A DNA stretch of 64,000 bases from Mycolicibacterium moriokaense. Lineage in GTDB: Bacteria > Actinomycetota > Actinomycetes > Mycobacteriales > Mycobacteriaceae. Positions 17,146 to 26,127 of this stretch are shown here, piece after piece; position 1 is the first letter of the stretch, and each line of letters opens with the position of its first letter. The notes under the pieces are model-generated. The model did not search any database. It had not been told where the DNA came from and was given only the letters and a program-made list of their open reading frames with translations. The DNA is taken from contig NZ_QQBJ01000011.1 in NCBI RefSeq assembly GCF_003347205.1, positions 62,001-126,000 of the forward strand, in the 5' to 3' direction. A program made the translations under genes and the position numbers.

Positions 17146-18611
17146 TGCGAAAGCTCCCCTATCGACATGTGCTTGACTTCCTGGAATTCACGGATCCCGT
17201 CGGGACCCCGTTCGCGGCCCAGGCCGCTCTGCTTGTAACCGCCGCTGGGCGCGTACGCGCTGAACACGGTGGTGTTGACGTTCACGGCGCCGGTGCGCAA
17301 CCGGCGGGCCACTCCGACCGCCGCGGCCACGTCCGCGCCGTAGACCTGACCCGACAGGCCGTAGATGCTGTCGTTGGCGATCTGCACGGCGTGGTCCAGG
17401 TCGCGGTAGCCCAGGATCGCGATCACGGGCCCGAAGATCTCCTCGCGCGCAGCGGGATTGGAGTTGTCGGGCACGTCGAGCACCGTGGGCTCGAAGAAAT
17501 AGCCGCGGTCGAGGCCCACGGGTCGGCCGCCGCCGCAGACGACTTTGCCGCCCTTGTCCTCGGCCGCCTCGACCAGTCGCTCGCACTTGTCCCGCGCGGC
17601 GGCGGTGATCACCGGTCCCATCGCGGCGTCGTCCTGCGTCGGCGGGCCGACCTTGATCGAGCGGTACACACCGCTGACCGCTTCGAGAACCTGTTCGCGC
17701 TGCCCCTCGGGCACCAGCATGCGGGTGGCCGCCACACAGGCCTGGCCCGCGGTGCTCATCACCACCATCGCCGCACCCATCGCCGCTCGGTGAACGGCGT
17801 CGGGCAGATAGATCTGCGCCGACTTGCCGCCGAGTTCCAGCGACACCCGCTTCACGGTGGGGGCCGCCTGGGCCAGGATCTTGCGGCCGGCAAGCGTCGA
17901 GCCGGTGAACGACACCATGTCCACCGCCGGGTGCGAAGTGAGCAGTTCCGCACTGGCAGTGCCGGATTCGACGACGACACTCAGCACACCGGGTGGCAGT
18001 TCGACCGCCTCGGCGGCCTGCCCGAACACCAGCGACGAGATCGGTGTGAGCGGGCTCGGGCGCAGGATCACGGAGTTACCCGCCATGAGTGCGGGAATCA
18101 GCTTCTGGAAGCCCATGATCAACGACGCGTTGTACGGCGTGATGGCCGCGACGACACCGACCGGTTCGTGCCGCCGGATGCTCAGCGCGACCCGACCGCG
18201 GACCAGGTCGTCGACGGGCACGGGGCTGGCCTCCTCGTGCTTCATCGACAGGTACAGATCGATGGTCTGGCGTGCCAACGCCGCACCCGCCCGCAACTGG
18301 GTCATGTCGGCGAACCGGGTGGACTGGCCGGCCTCCGCGACGAGCGTCGGCACCAGGGACTCCGCGCTGCCCTCGATCGCATCGACGAACCCGTGCAGGA
18401 TGCGCGCGCGGTCGGCGACCGGCAGTTCGGCCCAGGCTCCGGTGTCGAAACTGCGGCGCGCCTCGACGATGGCGTGCTCGACCTCGTCGGGCGGCGTCAC
18501 GGTCACGTCGGCGACATGGCTCTCGTCGGCCGGATTCTCGACCGAGACGACGGCATCGCCGGTGACCCACCGGCCGGCGACATAGGTCCGTTGTTCCGAC
18601 AAGATCGCCAA
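17142..18611 (-). CDS. Aldehyde dehydrogenase
   Basis: A 489-residue NAD(P)-dependent ALDH that would oxidise an aldehyde to a carboxylate. Glu259 lies in VSLELGGKS and the nucleophile Cys292 in STAGQACVAATR; EEIFGPV is also present. The usual cofactor motif KPSE-x-TP is changed to RPSPLTP (Arg184), an unusual substitution at the adenosine-ribose contact. It is the first gene of the nine-gene minus-strand operon. The start is TTG 18611 with AGGAG five to six bases upstream. It is divergent from the mce operon, with a shared 164-bp control region. Confidence 0.93.
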   Translation of the reverse strand: MAILSEQRTYVAGRWVTGDAVVSVENPADESHVADVTVTPPDEVEHAIVEARRSFDTGAWAELPVADRARILHGFVDAIEGSAESLVPTLVAEAGQSTRFADMTQLRAGAALARQTIDLYLSMKHEEASPVPVDDLVRGRVALSIRRHEPVGVVAAITPYNASLIMGFQKLIPALMAGNSVILRPSPLTPISSLVFGQAAEAVELPPGVLSVVVESGTASAELLTSHPAVDMVSFTGSTLAGRKILAQAAPTVKRVSLELGGKSAQIYLPDAVHRAAMGAAMVVMSTAGQACVAATRMLVPEGQREQVLEAVSGVYRSIKVGPPTQDDAAMGPVITAAARDKCERLVEAAEDKGGKVVCGGGRPVGLDRGYFFEPTVLDVPDNSNPAAREEIFGPVIAILGYRDLDHAVQIANDSIYGLSGQVYGADVAAAVGVARRLRTGAVNVNTTVFSAYAPSGGYKQSGLGRERGPDGIREFQEVKHMSIGELSQ

Positions 18612-18663
18612 AGCAGCTCCTAAATTCCTGATGGAAGTAGAACCTTATTCTCGCTGATTAGAG

Positions 18664-18677
18664 ATTGCAACTGCAAT
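18664..18677. promoter_or_regulatory. Inverted repeat in the ALDH-mce divergent region
   Basis: ATTGCA-AC-TGCAAT is a perfect six-base inverted repeat midway between TTG 18611 of the ALDH operon and the mce operon. A -10-like TATTCT lies just upstream on the plus strand. It is the best candidate for an operator co-ordinating both operons, probably for the TetR encoded at 12710-13384. No other strong palindrome was seen in this gap. Confidence 0.4.
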
Positions 18678-18743
18678 TGTGCTTGTGTACTCTTCTCGTC
18701 GCCGCAACTATGAGATTTCCGTCACAGTAGCCGAGGAGGTCTG

Positions 18744-18779
18744 TTGACCGCCGGATATTGGCCGATTCACCGGGCATGA
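18744..18779 (+). other. Possible 11-codon leader ORF coupled to mceA
   Basis: A strong GAGGAGGT (18733-18740) is not placed for the mceA start but precedes TTG 18744, which opens a reading frame LTAGYWPIHRA ending in a TGA (18777-18779) that overlaps the mceA ATG 18776. This copies the stop/start overlap seen between yrbEB and mceA in ordinary mce operons. It may be a leader peptide that delivers ribosomes to mceA, or a scar left by loss of the upstream yrbE genes. Confidence 0.35.
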
Positions 18780-19954
18780 ACAGGCGCGCAGCCACCGGGG
18801 TCGTGGCCTTCTTGGCGATGTCGGCGATCGTCGTCGCCGCCGCCGCGCAATTCCGGGGTGACTTCACCGAGACGGTGCCCGTCACGGTGCTCTCCGACCG
18901 CGCCGGACTGCTGATGGACCCGGGCGCGCGGGTGAAGTTGAACGGCGCGCAGATCGGAAAGGTGTCGTCGGTGCGACAGACGCCGGAGGGTGGGGCGGCA
19001 CTGACGCTGGCCATCGATCCCTCCCGGATGTCCATCGTCCCCGACAACGTTCTCGTCGACATCGGCTCGTCGACGGTGTTCGGCGCCAAGTCCGTTGAGT
19101 TCGTGCCGCCGCAGAATCCCTCTTCGACCCACCTGCGCGCGGGCCAGGTGCTCGATTCCCAGCACGTGACGGTCGAGGTGAACACGATCTTCGAACAGCT
19201 CAACGCCGTGCTGTCACACATCGACCCGGCCAAGCTCAACGAGACCCTGGGCGCCATGTCGATGGCGTTCGGCGACCGTGGTCAGACGTTCGGGCAGTCG
19301 CTGACCGACCTCGACGCCTTTCTGACCAAGCTCGAACCGAGCTACCCACGGCTGCGCGGCGAACTGAGCGCGCTTCCCGACGTCACCGGCGCGTACGCCG
19401 ACGCGGCGCCCGATCTGTTGGGAATCGTGAAGAACGCCAGCGCGATCAGCCGCACCGTGGTCGACGAGCGCGCCGGCCTGGACCGCTTCCTGGTCTCGAC
19501 CATCGGCCTCGCCGAGATCGGCAACGACGTCCTCGGGGCGAATTCGGCGCCGCTGGCGAACCTGATGCATCTGCTGGTGCCGACCACCGATCTCACCAGC
19601 GAATACCGCGAGGCGCTGAACTGCAGCCTCACCGGAATGATCGACTTCGTCCGCAAGCCGCCCAACCCGCTACCCGGGGTTTACGACCTGGGTGCGCTCA
19701 CCTTGGGCATCGAGCGATACCGCTACCCGCAGGATCTGCCGAAGGTCGCGGCCGCGGGTGGGCCCCAGTGCAAGGGCCAGATTCCGATTCAGTACAACAC
19801 CTTCCCGCCCAAGGTCGTCGCAGACGTCGGAACCAGCGCCGCCGGGTACGGCAACCAGGGCATCGTGCTGAACTCCGACGCGCTCAAGGAGTGGCTGTTC
19901 GGCCCGATCGACGGGCCGCCACGCAACAGCGCACAGTGGGGTCAGCCCGGATGA
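18776..19954 (+). CDS. Mce-family protein MceA
   Basis: First of six Mce (MlaD-domain) proteins that build a lipid-import channel in the mycobacterial envelope. Residues 1-30 are a membrane anchor (GVVAFLAMSAIVVAAAAQFRGDF), followed by the MCE domain (VTVLSDRAGLLMDPGARVKLNG). Long helical repeats follow, then a C-terminal tail with QIPIQYNTFPP. ATG 18776 is chosen because it overlaps the upstream micro-ORF stop; TTG 18758 is an alternative. Unlike ordinary mce operons, no yrbEA/yrbEB permease genes precede it. Confidence 0.9.
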   Translation: MNRRAATGVVAFLAMSAIVVAAAAQFRGDFTETVPVTVLSDRAGLLMDPGARVKLNGAQIGKVSSVRQTPEGGAALTLAIDPSRMSIVPDNVLVDIGSSTVFGAKSVEFVPPQNPSSTHLRAGQVLDSQHVTVEVNTIFEQLNAVLSHIDPAKLNETLGAMSMAFGDRGQTFGQSLTDLDAFLTKLEPSYPRLRGELSALPDVTGAYADAAPDLLGIVKNASAISRTVVDERAGLDRFLVSTIGLAEIGNDVLGANSAPLANLMHLLVPTTDLTSEYREALNCSLTGMIDFVRKPPNPLPGVYDLGALTLGIERYRYPQDLPKVAAAGGPQCKGQIPIQYNTFPPKVVADVGTSAAGYGNQGIVLNSDALKEWLFGPIDGPPRNSAQWGQPG

Positions 19955-20979
19955 GCCTGCGAGGCAACGCTTTACGATTCGGCGCCTTCGGCGTGGTGGC
20001 GCTGTTGCTGACCGGTTGCCTGTTCGCCATCTTCGGGGAGTTCCGCGGCGGTTCGACGCACGGCTATTCCGCCGTGTTCACCGACGCCTCGAGCCTGAAG
20101 GGCGGCGACTCCGTTCGGGTGGCGGGCGTGCGGGTCGGCACCGTCGACGCGGTCACGCTTCGCGGCGACAACACGGTGCTGGTGACATTCGACGCCGACG
20201 ACGACGTGGTCCTGACCACCGCGTCGCGGGCCGCCGTGCGCTATCTGAACCTCGTCGGCGACCGCTATCTCGAACTGCTCGACGGGCCGGGGCCCGCTCA
20301 GGTCATGGCGCGTGGTTCGCAGATTCCCGCGGACCGGACCCAACCGGCGCTCGACCTCGACCTGCTGCTCGGCGGGCTCAAACCGGTGATACGCGGACTC
20401 GACCCACGCGACGTCAACGCGCTCACCGAAGCGCTGCTCCAAATCTTTCAGGGCCAGGGCGACACCCTGCAGTCACTGCTGAGCAGGACGTCGTCGTTCT
20501 CGAACACGCTGGCCGACAACAACACCGCCCTGCAGAGCGTCATCGACAATCTCGACACCGTGCTCGGCACGCTGAGCGAGCAGGGCCAGCGATTCTCCGG
20601 CGCCCTCGACCGGTTCGAACGGCTGACCACCGAACTGGCTGCCGACCGCGACACGATCGGCGTCGCCATCGACTCGCTGAGCACCGGAACGGCCTCCATC
20701 GCCGACCTGCTGACCAACGCGAGAACGCCTCTCGCGGGCACCGTCGACCAGTTGAATCGCGTTGCACCGCTGCTGGATCAGGACAAAGGCCTGATCGAGA
20801 AGGCGATACAGCGCGCGCCCGAGAACTACCGCAAGTTGGCCAGGGTCGGGTCCTACGGCAGCTTCGTGAACTACTACCTGTGCGGCGTCAGCATTCGGGT
20901 GTCGGACCTACAGGGGCGTACCGCGGTCTTCCCGTTCATCAAACAACGCGACGGGAGGTGCGCGGAGCCCGATGCTTAA
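19951..20979 (+). CDS. Mce-family protein MceB
   Basis: A 342-residue Mce protein with an N-terminal membrane anchor (FGAFGVVALLLTGCLFAIF), MCE domain (YSAVFTDASSLKGGDSVRVAG) and a long helical region rich in short coiled segments. The C-terminus has NYYLCGV and a cysteine near the end, usual for MceB. ATG 19951 overlaps the mceA stop (ATGA). The anchor contains TGC, but spacing and following residues do not make a convincing lipobox. It acts in the periplasmic part of the putative transporter. Confidence 0.9.
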   Translation: MSLRGNALRFGAFGVVALLLTGCLFAIFGEFRGGSTHGYSAVFTDASSLKGGDSVRVAGVRVGTVDAVTLRGDNTVLVTFDADDDVVLTTASRAAVRYLNLVGDRYLELLDGPGPAQVMARGSQIPADRTQPALDLDLLLGGLKPVIRGLDPRDVNALTEALLQIFQGQGDTLQSLLSRTSSFSNTLADNNTALQSVIDNLDTVLGTLSEQGQRFSGALDRFERLTTELAADRDTIGVAIDSLSTGTASIADLLTNARTPLAGTVDQLNRVAPLLDQDKGLIEKAIQRAPENYRKLARVGSYGSFVNYYLCGVSIRVSDLQGRTAVFPFIKQRDGRCAEPDA

Positions 20980-22036
20980 GTACCGCAACAACCCCGCACT
21001 GCGGCGGGTGGGATTCCTCGGAGTCGTGCTGGCACTGTTGGTCGTCGGCGTCGGTTTGCAGCCCGAACGGCTCATCGCGTGGGCAACCGGCATCTCGTAT
21101 GAGGCGGAGTTCGCCGACGCGGGGGGCCTGGCGTCGGGCAACGACGTGAAGGTCTCGGGCACAAAGGTGGGTACCGTCACCGACGTCGCGCTGGGCGAAC
21201 ACGGCGCGGTGGTGACCTTCATGGTCAGAGGCAACGTGCGCCTCGGCGAACAGACCACCGCACACATCCGAACCGGCTCCCTGCTCGGCGCGCGAATCAT
21301 GACCCTGGAACCGACGGGCAGCGGGTCGATGCACGTCGGCGACGTCATCCCGCTGTCGCGCACGGGCTCGCCGTACTCACTCAACGAGGCGGTCAACGAC
21401 TTGACCACCAACGTCGCAGGCACCGACACCGAATCGCTGAACCAATCGCTGGACACCCTGTCGGCGACGTTGAATCAGGTTGCGCCCCAACTCGGCCCGA
21501 CTTTCGACGGCTTGACCAGGCTGTCCAGCTCGCTGAACGCCCGCAGTGAGAGGCTGGCGGACCTGCTGGAGAACGCGGCATCGGTCACCCGGGTACTCGC
21601 AGACCGCGGCCAGCAGGTGAACACACTCATCCTGAACGCCAACGACCTGCTTGCGGTCCTGGTGCAACGTCGCGACGCCATCAGCGAACTTCTGGCCAAC
21701 ACCGCCGCGGTCGCCAGGAACCTGACGGGTCTGGTCAAGGACAACGAGGCCGAACTCGCGCCGACCCTCGATCGGCTCAACTCGGTGACCGCCATGCTGG
21801 AGAGGAACCGCGACAGCCTGTCCAAAGCACTTCCGGGCCTGAAGAAGTTCGAGAGGACCACCAGCGAGTCCGTCTCCAGCGGTGCCTACTACAGCGCGTA
21901 TGTGCCCAACCTCATCCCGCCGCAGTTGCTGCAGCCGTTCCTGGACTACGCGTTCGGCTTCCGGCGGGGCGATCCGGACATGCCCCGGGCACTGTTCCCC
22001 TGGCCGCACAACGGCATCCCGGGAGGCACCCGGTGA
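20972..22036 (+). CDS. Mce-family protein MceC
   Basis: A 354-residue Mce protein. The N-terminus MLKYRNNPALRRVGFLGVV leads into the anchor. The MCE domain reads YEAEFADAGGLASGNDVKVSG. The ending FPWPHNGIPGGTR is the hallmark of MceC proteins and helped assign the letter. ATG 20972 overlaps the mceB end by eight bases. A long helical segment (residues 140-290) would form the tube of a hexameric Mce needle. Confidence 0.9.
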   Translation: MLKYRNNPALRRVGFLGVVLALLVVGVGLQPERLIAWATGISYEAEFADAGGLASGNDVKVSGTKVGTVTDVALGEHGAVVTFMVRGNVRLGEQTTAHIRTGSLLGARIMTLEPTGSGSMHVGDVIPLSRTGSPYSLNEAVNDLTTNVAGTDTESLNQSLDTLSATLNQVAPQLGPTFDGLTRLSSSLNARSERLADLLENAASVTRVLADRGQQVNTLILNANDLLAVLVQRRDAISELLANTAAVARNLTGLVKDNEAELAPTLDRLNSVTAMLERNRDSLSKALPGLKKFERTTSESVSSGAYYSAYVPNLIPPQLLQPFLDYAFGFRRGDPDMPRALFPWPHNGIPGGTR

Positions 22037-23364
22037 GCCCGCGGTGGCGGGCGGCGTTGCTGGTGGTCCTGGTGGCTTTGGTGGCCGCAGGCACCGGGGT
22101 CCTGGTGCGCCAGACCTGGTTTCGGCCGCAGACCATCACGGCGTACTTCTCGTCAGCCACCGGGCTCTACCCCGGTGACCAGGTGCGCATCGCCGGGGTG
22201 AGGGTCGGCACGATCCGATCGATCACTCCGCAACCCGAGCATGCCGCAGTGACGTTGGAGGTCGATCACGACGTGCGGGTGCCCGCCGACGCCAAGGCGG
22301 TGATCGTCGCGCAGAACCTGGTGGCGGCCCGGTACGTGCAACTCGCCCCGCTCTACCGGGCGGGCAGTCCGCGGCTGGGCGACGGCGCGGTCATCGGGCA
22401 GGACCGAACGGCTGTTCCGATCGAATGGGACGAGGTCAAGACGCAGTTGTCGCGATTGGCAACGGAACTCGGTCCCGACAGCACACTGTCGAGCAGTTCG
22501 GTGGGCAGATTCATCGAGAGCACCGCGGACGCGATGCAGGGCAACGGCGACAAGCTGCGGCAGACCTTCGCCCAGCTGTCACAGCTCGCCCGCATCCTCT
22601 CCGACGGCAGTGGCGACATCGTGGCCACCATCGAGAACCTGCAGACCTTCGTCAGCGCTTTGCACGACAGCAGCGACGATCTCGTCCTGTTCCAGAATCG
22701 GCTGGCGACCTTCGGCACGGTGCTCGACGACAGCAGAAGCGACCTGGACGCGGCCATGTCAGAACTCGCGGTGGCTGTCAAAGAGGTGCAGCGTTTCGTC
22801 GCCAACACCCGCGACAAGACAGCAGAACAGGTCCAGCGCCTGGCCAACGCCACCGGAGTGCTCGTCGAGCACCGCACGGACCTGGAGAACATCCTCCATG
22901 TTGCCCCGACCGCATTCGCCAACGCGTACAACATCCTTCACCCGAACGTGCCTGGCGGACTGGGCACATTCGTGTTCGCCAACTTCTCCAACCCCGTCGC
23001 GTTCATCTGCTCCGCGATCGGCGCCGTCGAAAACGCCACCGCGTCGGAGACCGGCAAGCTCTGCGCGCAGTACCTCGGCCCGGCCCTGCGCCTGCTCAAC
23101 TTCAACGTGCTGCCGCAGCCACCGCTGAACCCGGCCCTGATGCCGTCGGTGACCCCGGACAAACTGGCCTACAGCGATCCCGCGCTCGCGCCCGACGGCG
23201 CAGGGCCCGCCCCCGGCCCGCCCGAACCACCGCCCGCGGTGTCGGCGTACACGGGCGCAGGCGACGTCGCACCGCCACCGGGGTTCGCGCCCGAACCGCC
23301 CGCGTCACCCACGCCGACACTTCCGGACATGCTGCTGCCCGCCGAGGGGACACCGCCATCATGA
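22033..23364 (+). CDS. Mce-family protein MceD
   Basis: A 443-residue Mce protein. An N-terminal anchor (AALLVVLVALVAAGTGVLV) is followed by the MCE domain (ITAYFSSATGLYPGDQVRIAG). The C-terminal 80 residues are strongly proline-rich (for example GPAPGPPEPPPAV), as in other MceD proteins and probably extending into the cell wall. GTG 22033 overlaps the mceC stop. The role is lipid transfer as part of the Mce complex; substrate unknown. Confidence 0.9.
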   Translation: MSPRWRAALLVVLVALVAAGTGVLVRQTWFRPQTITAYFSSATGLYPGDQVRIAGVRVGTIRSITPQPEHAAVTLEVDHDVRVPADAKAVIVAQNLVAARYVQLAPLYRAGSPRLGDGAVIGQDRTAVPIEWDEVKTQLSRLATELGPDSTLSSSSVGRFIESTADAMQGNGDKLRQTFAQLSQLARILSDGSGDIVATIENLQTFVSALHDSSDDLVLFQNRLATFGTVLDDSRSDLDAAMSELAVAVKEVQRFVANTRDKTAEQVQRLANATGVLVEHRTDLENILHVAPTAFANAYNILHPNVPGGLGTFVFANFSNPVAFICSAIGAVENATASETGKLCAQYLGPALRLLNFNVLPQPPLNPALMPSVTPDKLAYSDPALAPDGAGPAPGPPEPPPAVSAYTGAGDVAPPPGFAPEPPASPTPTLPDMLLPAEGTPPS

Positions 23365-24590
23365 CGACACGAGGGGTGTGGCGGTCCGCGGTGGCGGGCC
23401 TGTGCGTCGCGGTGGTCGCGACGTCGTGCGGATTCGGCGGGGTCAACTCGTTGCCACTGCCCGGCGCCGTCGCCAGCGGTTCCGGTAGCGACGTCTACCA
23501 CGTCCTGATCGCCAACGTCGGCACGCTGGAATCGAATTCGCCGGTGATGATCGGCGACGTGGTGGTGGGCAGCGTGGGCCGCCTGAAGGCGCGGGACTGG
23601 CACGCAGTGGTCGATGTGCGGGTCAGGCCCGACGTGGTGGTCCCCGCCAACGCCGTCGCCACCATCGGGCAGACGAGCCTGCTCGGGTCCATGCACCTCG
23701 CGTTGGACCCGCCGCTGGGAGAACCGCCGAAAGGTCGACTCGCGCCCGGTTCCACGATCGCCCTGAACAAGTCGTCGACGTACCCGTCGACCGAACAGAC
23801 CCTCTCGTCGCTGTCGGTGGTGACCAATGCGGGCGGTCTCGGCCAGATCGGCGACTTCATCCACAGCGCCGCGACAGCGCTGGCGGGTCGCCAGGGCGAT
23901 GTTCGTGACCTGATTTCCCGGCTGAACACGTTCGTGGGCGTCGTCGACGAGCAACGGGACCACTTCAGCGACACGATCACGGCACTGGACCGGCTGACCG
24001 CAACGCTGTCGAGCCAGAGGGACGACATCACCGATGCGCTGGACACCGTTCCGCCCGCTCTCGACGTGCTGCTGGCCGAGCGGGCGCGACTTGTCAGCGC
24101 GATGCAGAAACTCGGCGAGTTCAGCGACACCGCAACCGAACTGGTCAACAGCACCCAGGACGATCTCGTCCGCAACCTGACCAACCTGGAGCCGACGCTG
24201 GCCGCACTGGCCGACGTCGGCCCCGACCTCGATACGGTCCTGGCCTACATCCCGACGTTCCCGTTCTCCCAGAACTTCGTCGACCGCGCCATCAGAGGCG
24301 ACTACATCAACATCTTCGCCACGATGGATCTGACCTACGGACGGCTGAAACGCTCACTGTTCCTGGGCACCCGATGGGGCGACCCCAACGCCGAATTGGT
24401 GCCCGCACCTGGCGACCCGATCACCCTCAACTACACCTATGCGCCGCTCAGCGCGGGCGTCACACCCCCGCCGCAGCAGGGTGCGCCGTCGCAGGCCGAA
24501 CCGGCACCCGCAGCCGAACCGGTCCTGCCGGTCACACCGCCACCGGCGCCCGTGAACCAGTCGTCGACGATATTCGCGGGGCCGTTCTAG
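23361..24590 (+). CDS. Mce-family lipoprotein MceE
   Basis: A 409-residue Mce lipoprotein. The signal sequence GLCVAVVATSCGFGG carries a lipobox (ATSC) with Cys23 as the probable acylated residue, the usual trait of MceE (LprK-like) proteins. The MCE domain follows (YHVLIANVGTLESNSPVMIGD). The C-terminus is proline/alanine-rich. ATG 23361 overlaps the mceD stop. It is expected to be anchored by lipid to the membrane outer face next to the other subunits. Confidence 0.9.
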   Translation: MTTRGVWRSAVAGLCVAVVATSCGFGGVNSLPLPGAVASGSGSDVYHVLIANVGTLESNSPVMIGDVVVGSVGRLKARDWHAVVDVRVRPDVVVPANAVATIGQTSLLGSMHLALDPPLGEPPKGRLAPGSTIALNKSSTYPSTEQTLSSLSVVTNAGGLGQIGDFIHSAATALAGRQGDVRDLISRLNTFVGVVDEQRDHFSDTITALDRLTATLSSQRDDITDALDTVPPALDVLLAERARLVSAMQKLGEFSDTATELVNSTQDDLVRNLTNLEPTLAALADVGPDLDTVLAYIPTFPFSQNFVDRAIRGDYINIFATMDLTYGRLKRSLFLGTRWGDPNAELVPAPGDPITLNYTYAPLSAGVTPPPQQGAPSQAEPAPAAEPVLPVTPPPAPVNQSSTIFAGPF

Positions 24591-26117
24591 ATGCTGACCC
24601 GATTCGCCCGAACACAACTGATCGTGTTCACGATCGCCTCCGTCGTCGGCATGGCCGCGATGGTGTTCGGATACCTTCAGGTGCCGACGTGGCTGGGCGT
24701 CGGCCATATCAGAGTCACCATGCAGCTTCCGGGAACCGGCGGACTGTACCGATTCGCGAACGTCACCTACCGCGGCGTACAGATCGGCAAGGTGTCCAGC
24801 GTCGAGCCGACCGCAAGGGGCGCGACAGCTGTTCTCTCGCTGAGTGATTCGCCCAAGGTCCCCGCCGACGTCGTGGCCAGTGTGCGCAGCGTGTCGGCTG
24901 TCGGCGAACAATACGTCGACCTGATTCCCCGCAGCGGCGGACCCCCGTATCTGACCGACGGTGCGGTGATAGCCAGAGCGGACACGACGGTCCCGGAAAA
25001 AGTCGGTCCGGTACTCGACCGACTCAGCGCCCTGGTCGGCAGCGTGCCCAAGGACAAGGTCTCCGCCCTGCTCGACGAATCCTTTCGCGCCTTCAACGGC
25101 GCGGGCTACGACGTCGGATCGCTGCTGGACTCCGGCGGGCGCATCGCCGCCGACGCCAACGCCACAGCCGACCGCACCAGGACGCTCGTCGACGACAGCG
25201 GCCCACTGCTGGACTCCCAGGCGCGAAGTGTCGATGACCTGCGCTCGTGGGCGCGCAGCCTGAACGCCGTGACCGGGCAGGTCGTCGCGAACGACGATGA
25301 CCTGCGAACGATATTGAACACCGGACCCGGCACCGCCGATGAGGTGTCGAAACTGCTCGATCAGGTCAAGCCGACGCTGCCCGTGCTGCTGGCGAACCTG
25401 ACCACCGTCGGCGAGGTCGGAGTCACCTACAACCCGTCGCTGCGTCAACTGCTCGTTCTGCTGCCGCCCTACATCGGCGGGTTCGGGGCGCTCTCTCCGT
25501 TGAACAATCCCACCGGCCTGTCGCTGGGCGGGTTCTCGCTGATGAACGGGGACCCTCCGCCGTGCACGGTCGGCTTCCTGCCGCCGTCACAATGGCGGTC
25601 GCCTGCCGACGAGACGGTGATCGACACCCCCGACGACCTCTACTGCAAGCTGCCGCAGGACTCCCCCATCGCGGTGCGCGGCGTTCGCAACAACCCGTGT
25701 ATGGGTCAACCGGGCAAGCGCGCGCCGACAGTCGAGATCTGCGACAGCGACAAACCCTACGAACCAATCGCCATGCGGCAGCACGTCTTGGGGCCCTACC
25801 CGTTCGACCCGAATCTCATCGCGCAAGGGGTACCCCCCGACAGCAGGGCGAACCTCAACGACAACACCTACGCACCGATCGAGGGCACCCCGATGCCGCC
25901 CGACGCGCCGGAAGTGCCGCCACCGGTGGAGGGTCCCGCAGCGGCACCGAACTCTTTCTCCGGCAATGGATCCGGTCCGCAGGCCTCGGCGGCGGTTTCG
26001 CAGTACGACCCGCGCACCGGACGCTACGTCGGGTCCGACGGACAGGTGTACCGGCAGACGGACCTGGTGGCTTCGGCGTCGTCCGGCCAGTGGCAGGATC
26101 TGCTGCCTATCGGGTGA
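24591..26117 (+). CDS. Mce-family protein MceF
   Basis: A 508-residue Mce protein and last of the operon, starting directly after the mceE stop. The N-terminal anchor is VFTIASVVGMAAMVFGYL. The MCE domain is HIRVTMQLPGTGGLYRFANVTYRG in pieces, with the usual MceF GGLY signature. The C-terminal third is long, with paired cysteines (PPPCTVGFLP, YCKLPQ, NNPCMG) and the motif YDPRTGRYVGSDGQVY common to MceF proteins. Only ten bases separate it from the convergent ligase gene and no terminator hairpin is visible. Confidence 0.9.
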   Translation: MLTRFARTQLIVFTIASVVGMAAMVFGYLQVPTWLGVGHIRVTMQLPGTGGLYRFANVTYRGVQIGKVSSVEPTARGATAVLSLSDSPKVPADVVASVRSVSAVGEQYVDLIPRSGGPPYLTDGAVIARADTTVPEKVGPVLDRLSALVGSVPKDKVSALLDESFRAFNGAGYDVGSLLDSGGRIAADANATADRTRTLVDDSGPLLDSQARSVDDLRSWARSLNAVTGQVVANDDDLRTILNTGPGTADEVSKLLDQVKPTLPVLLANLTTVGEVGVTYNPSLRQLLVLLPPYIGGFGALSPLNNPTGLSLGGFSLMNGDPPPCTVGFLPPSQWRSPADETVIDTPDDLYCKLPQDSPIAVRGVRNNPCMGQPGKRAPTVEICDSDKPYEPIAMRQHVLGPYPFDPNLIAQGVPPDSRANLNDNTYAPIEGTPMPPDAPEVPPPVEGPAAAPNSFSGNGSGPQASAAVSQYDPRTGRYVGSDGQVYRQTDLVASASSGQWQDLLPIG

Positions 26118-26127
26118 CGGACCGGTG

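Noticed and set aside
26118-26127. Terminator between mceF and the convergent ligase
   Set aside because: The gap is ten bases and no stable hairpin was found around it.
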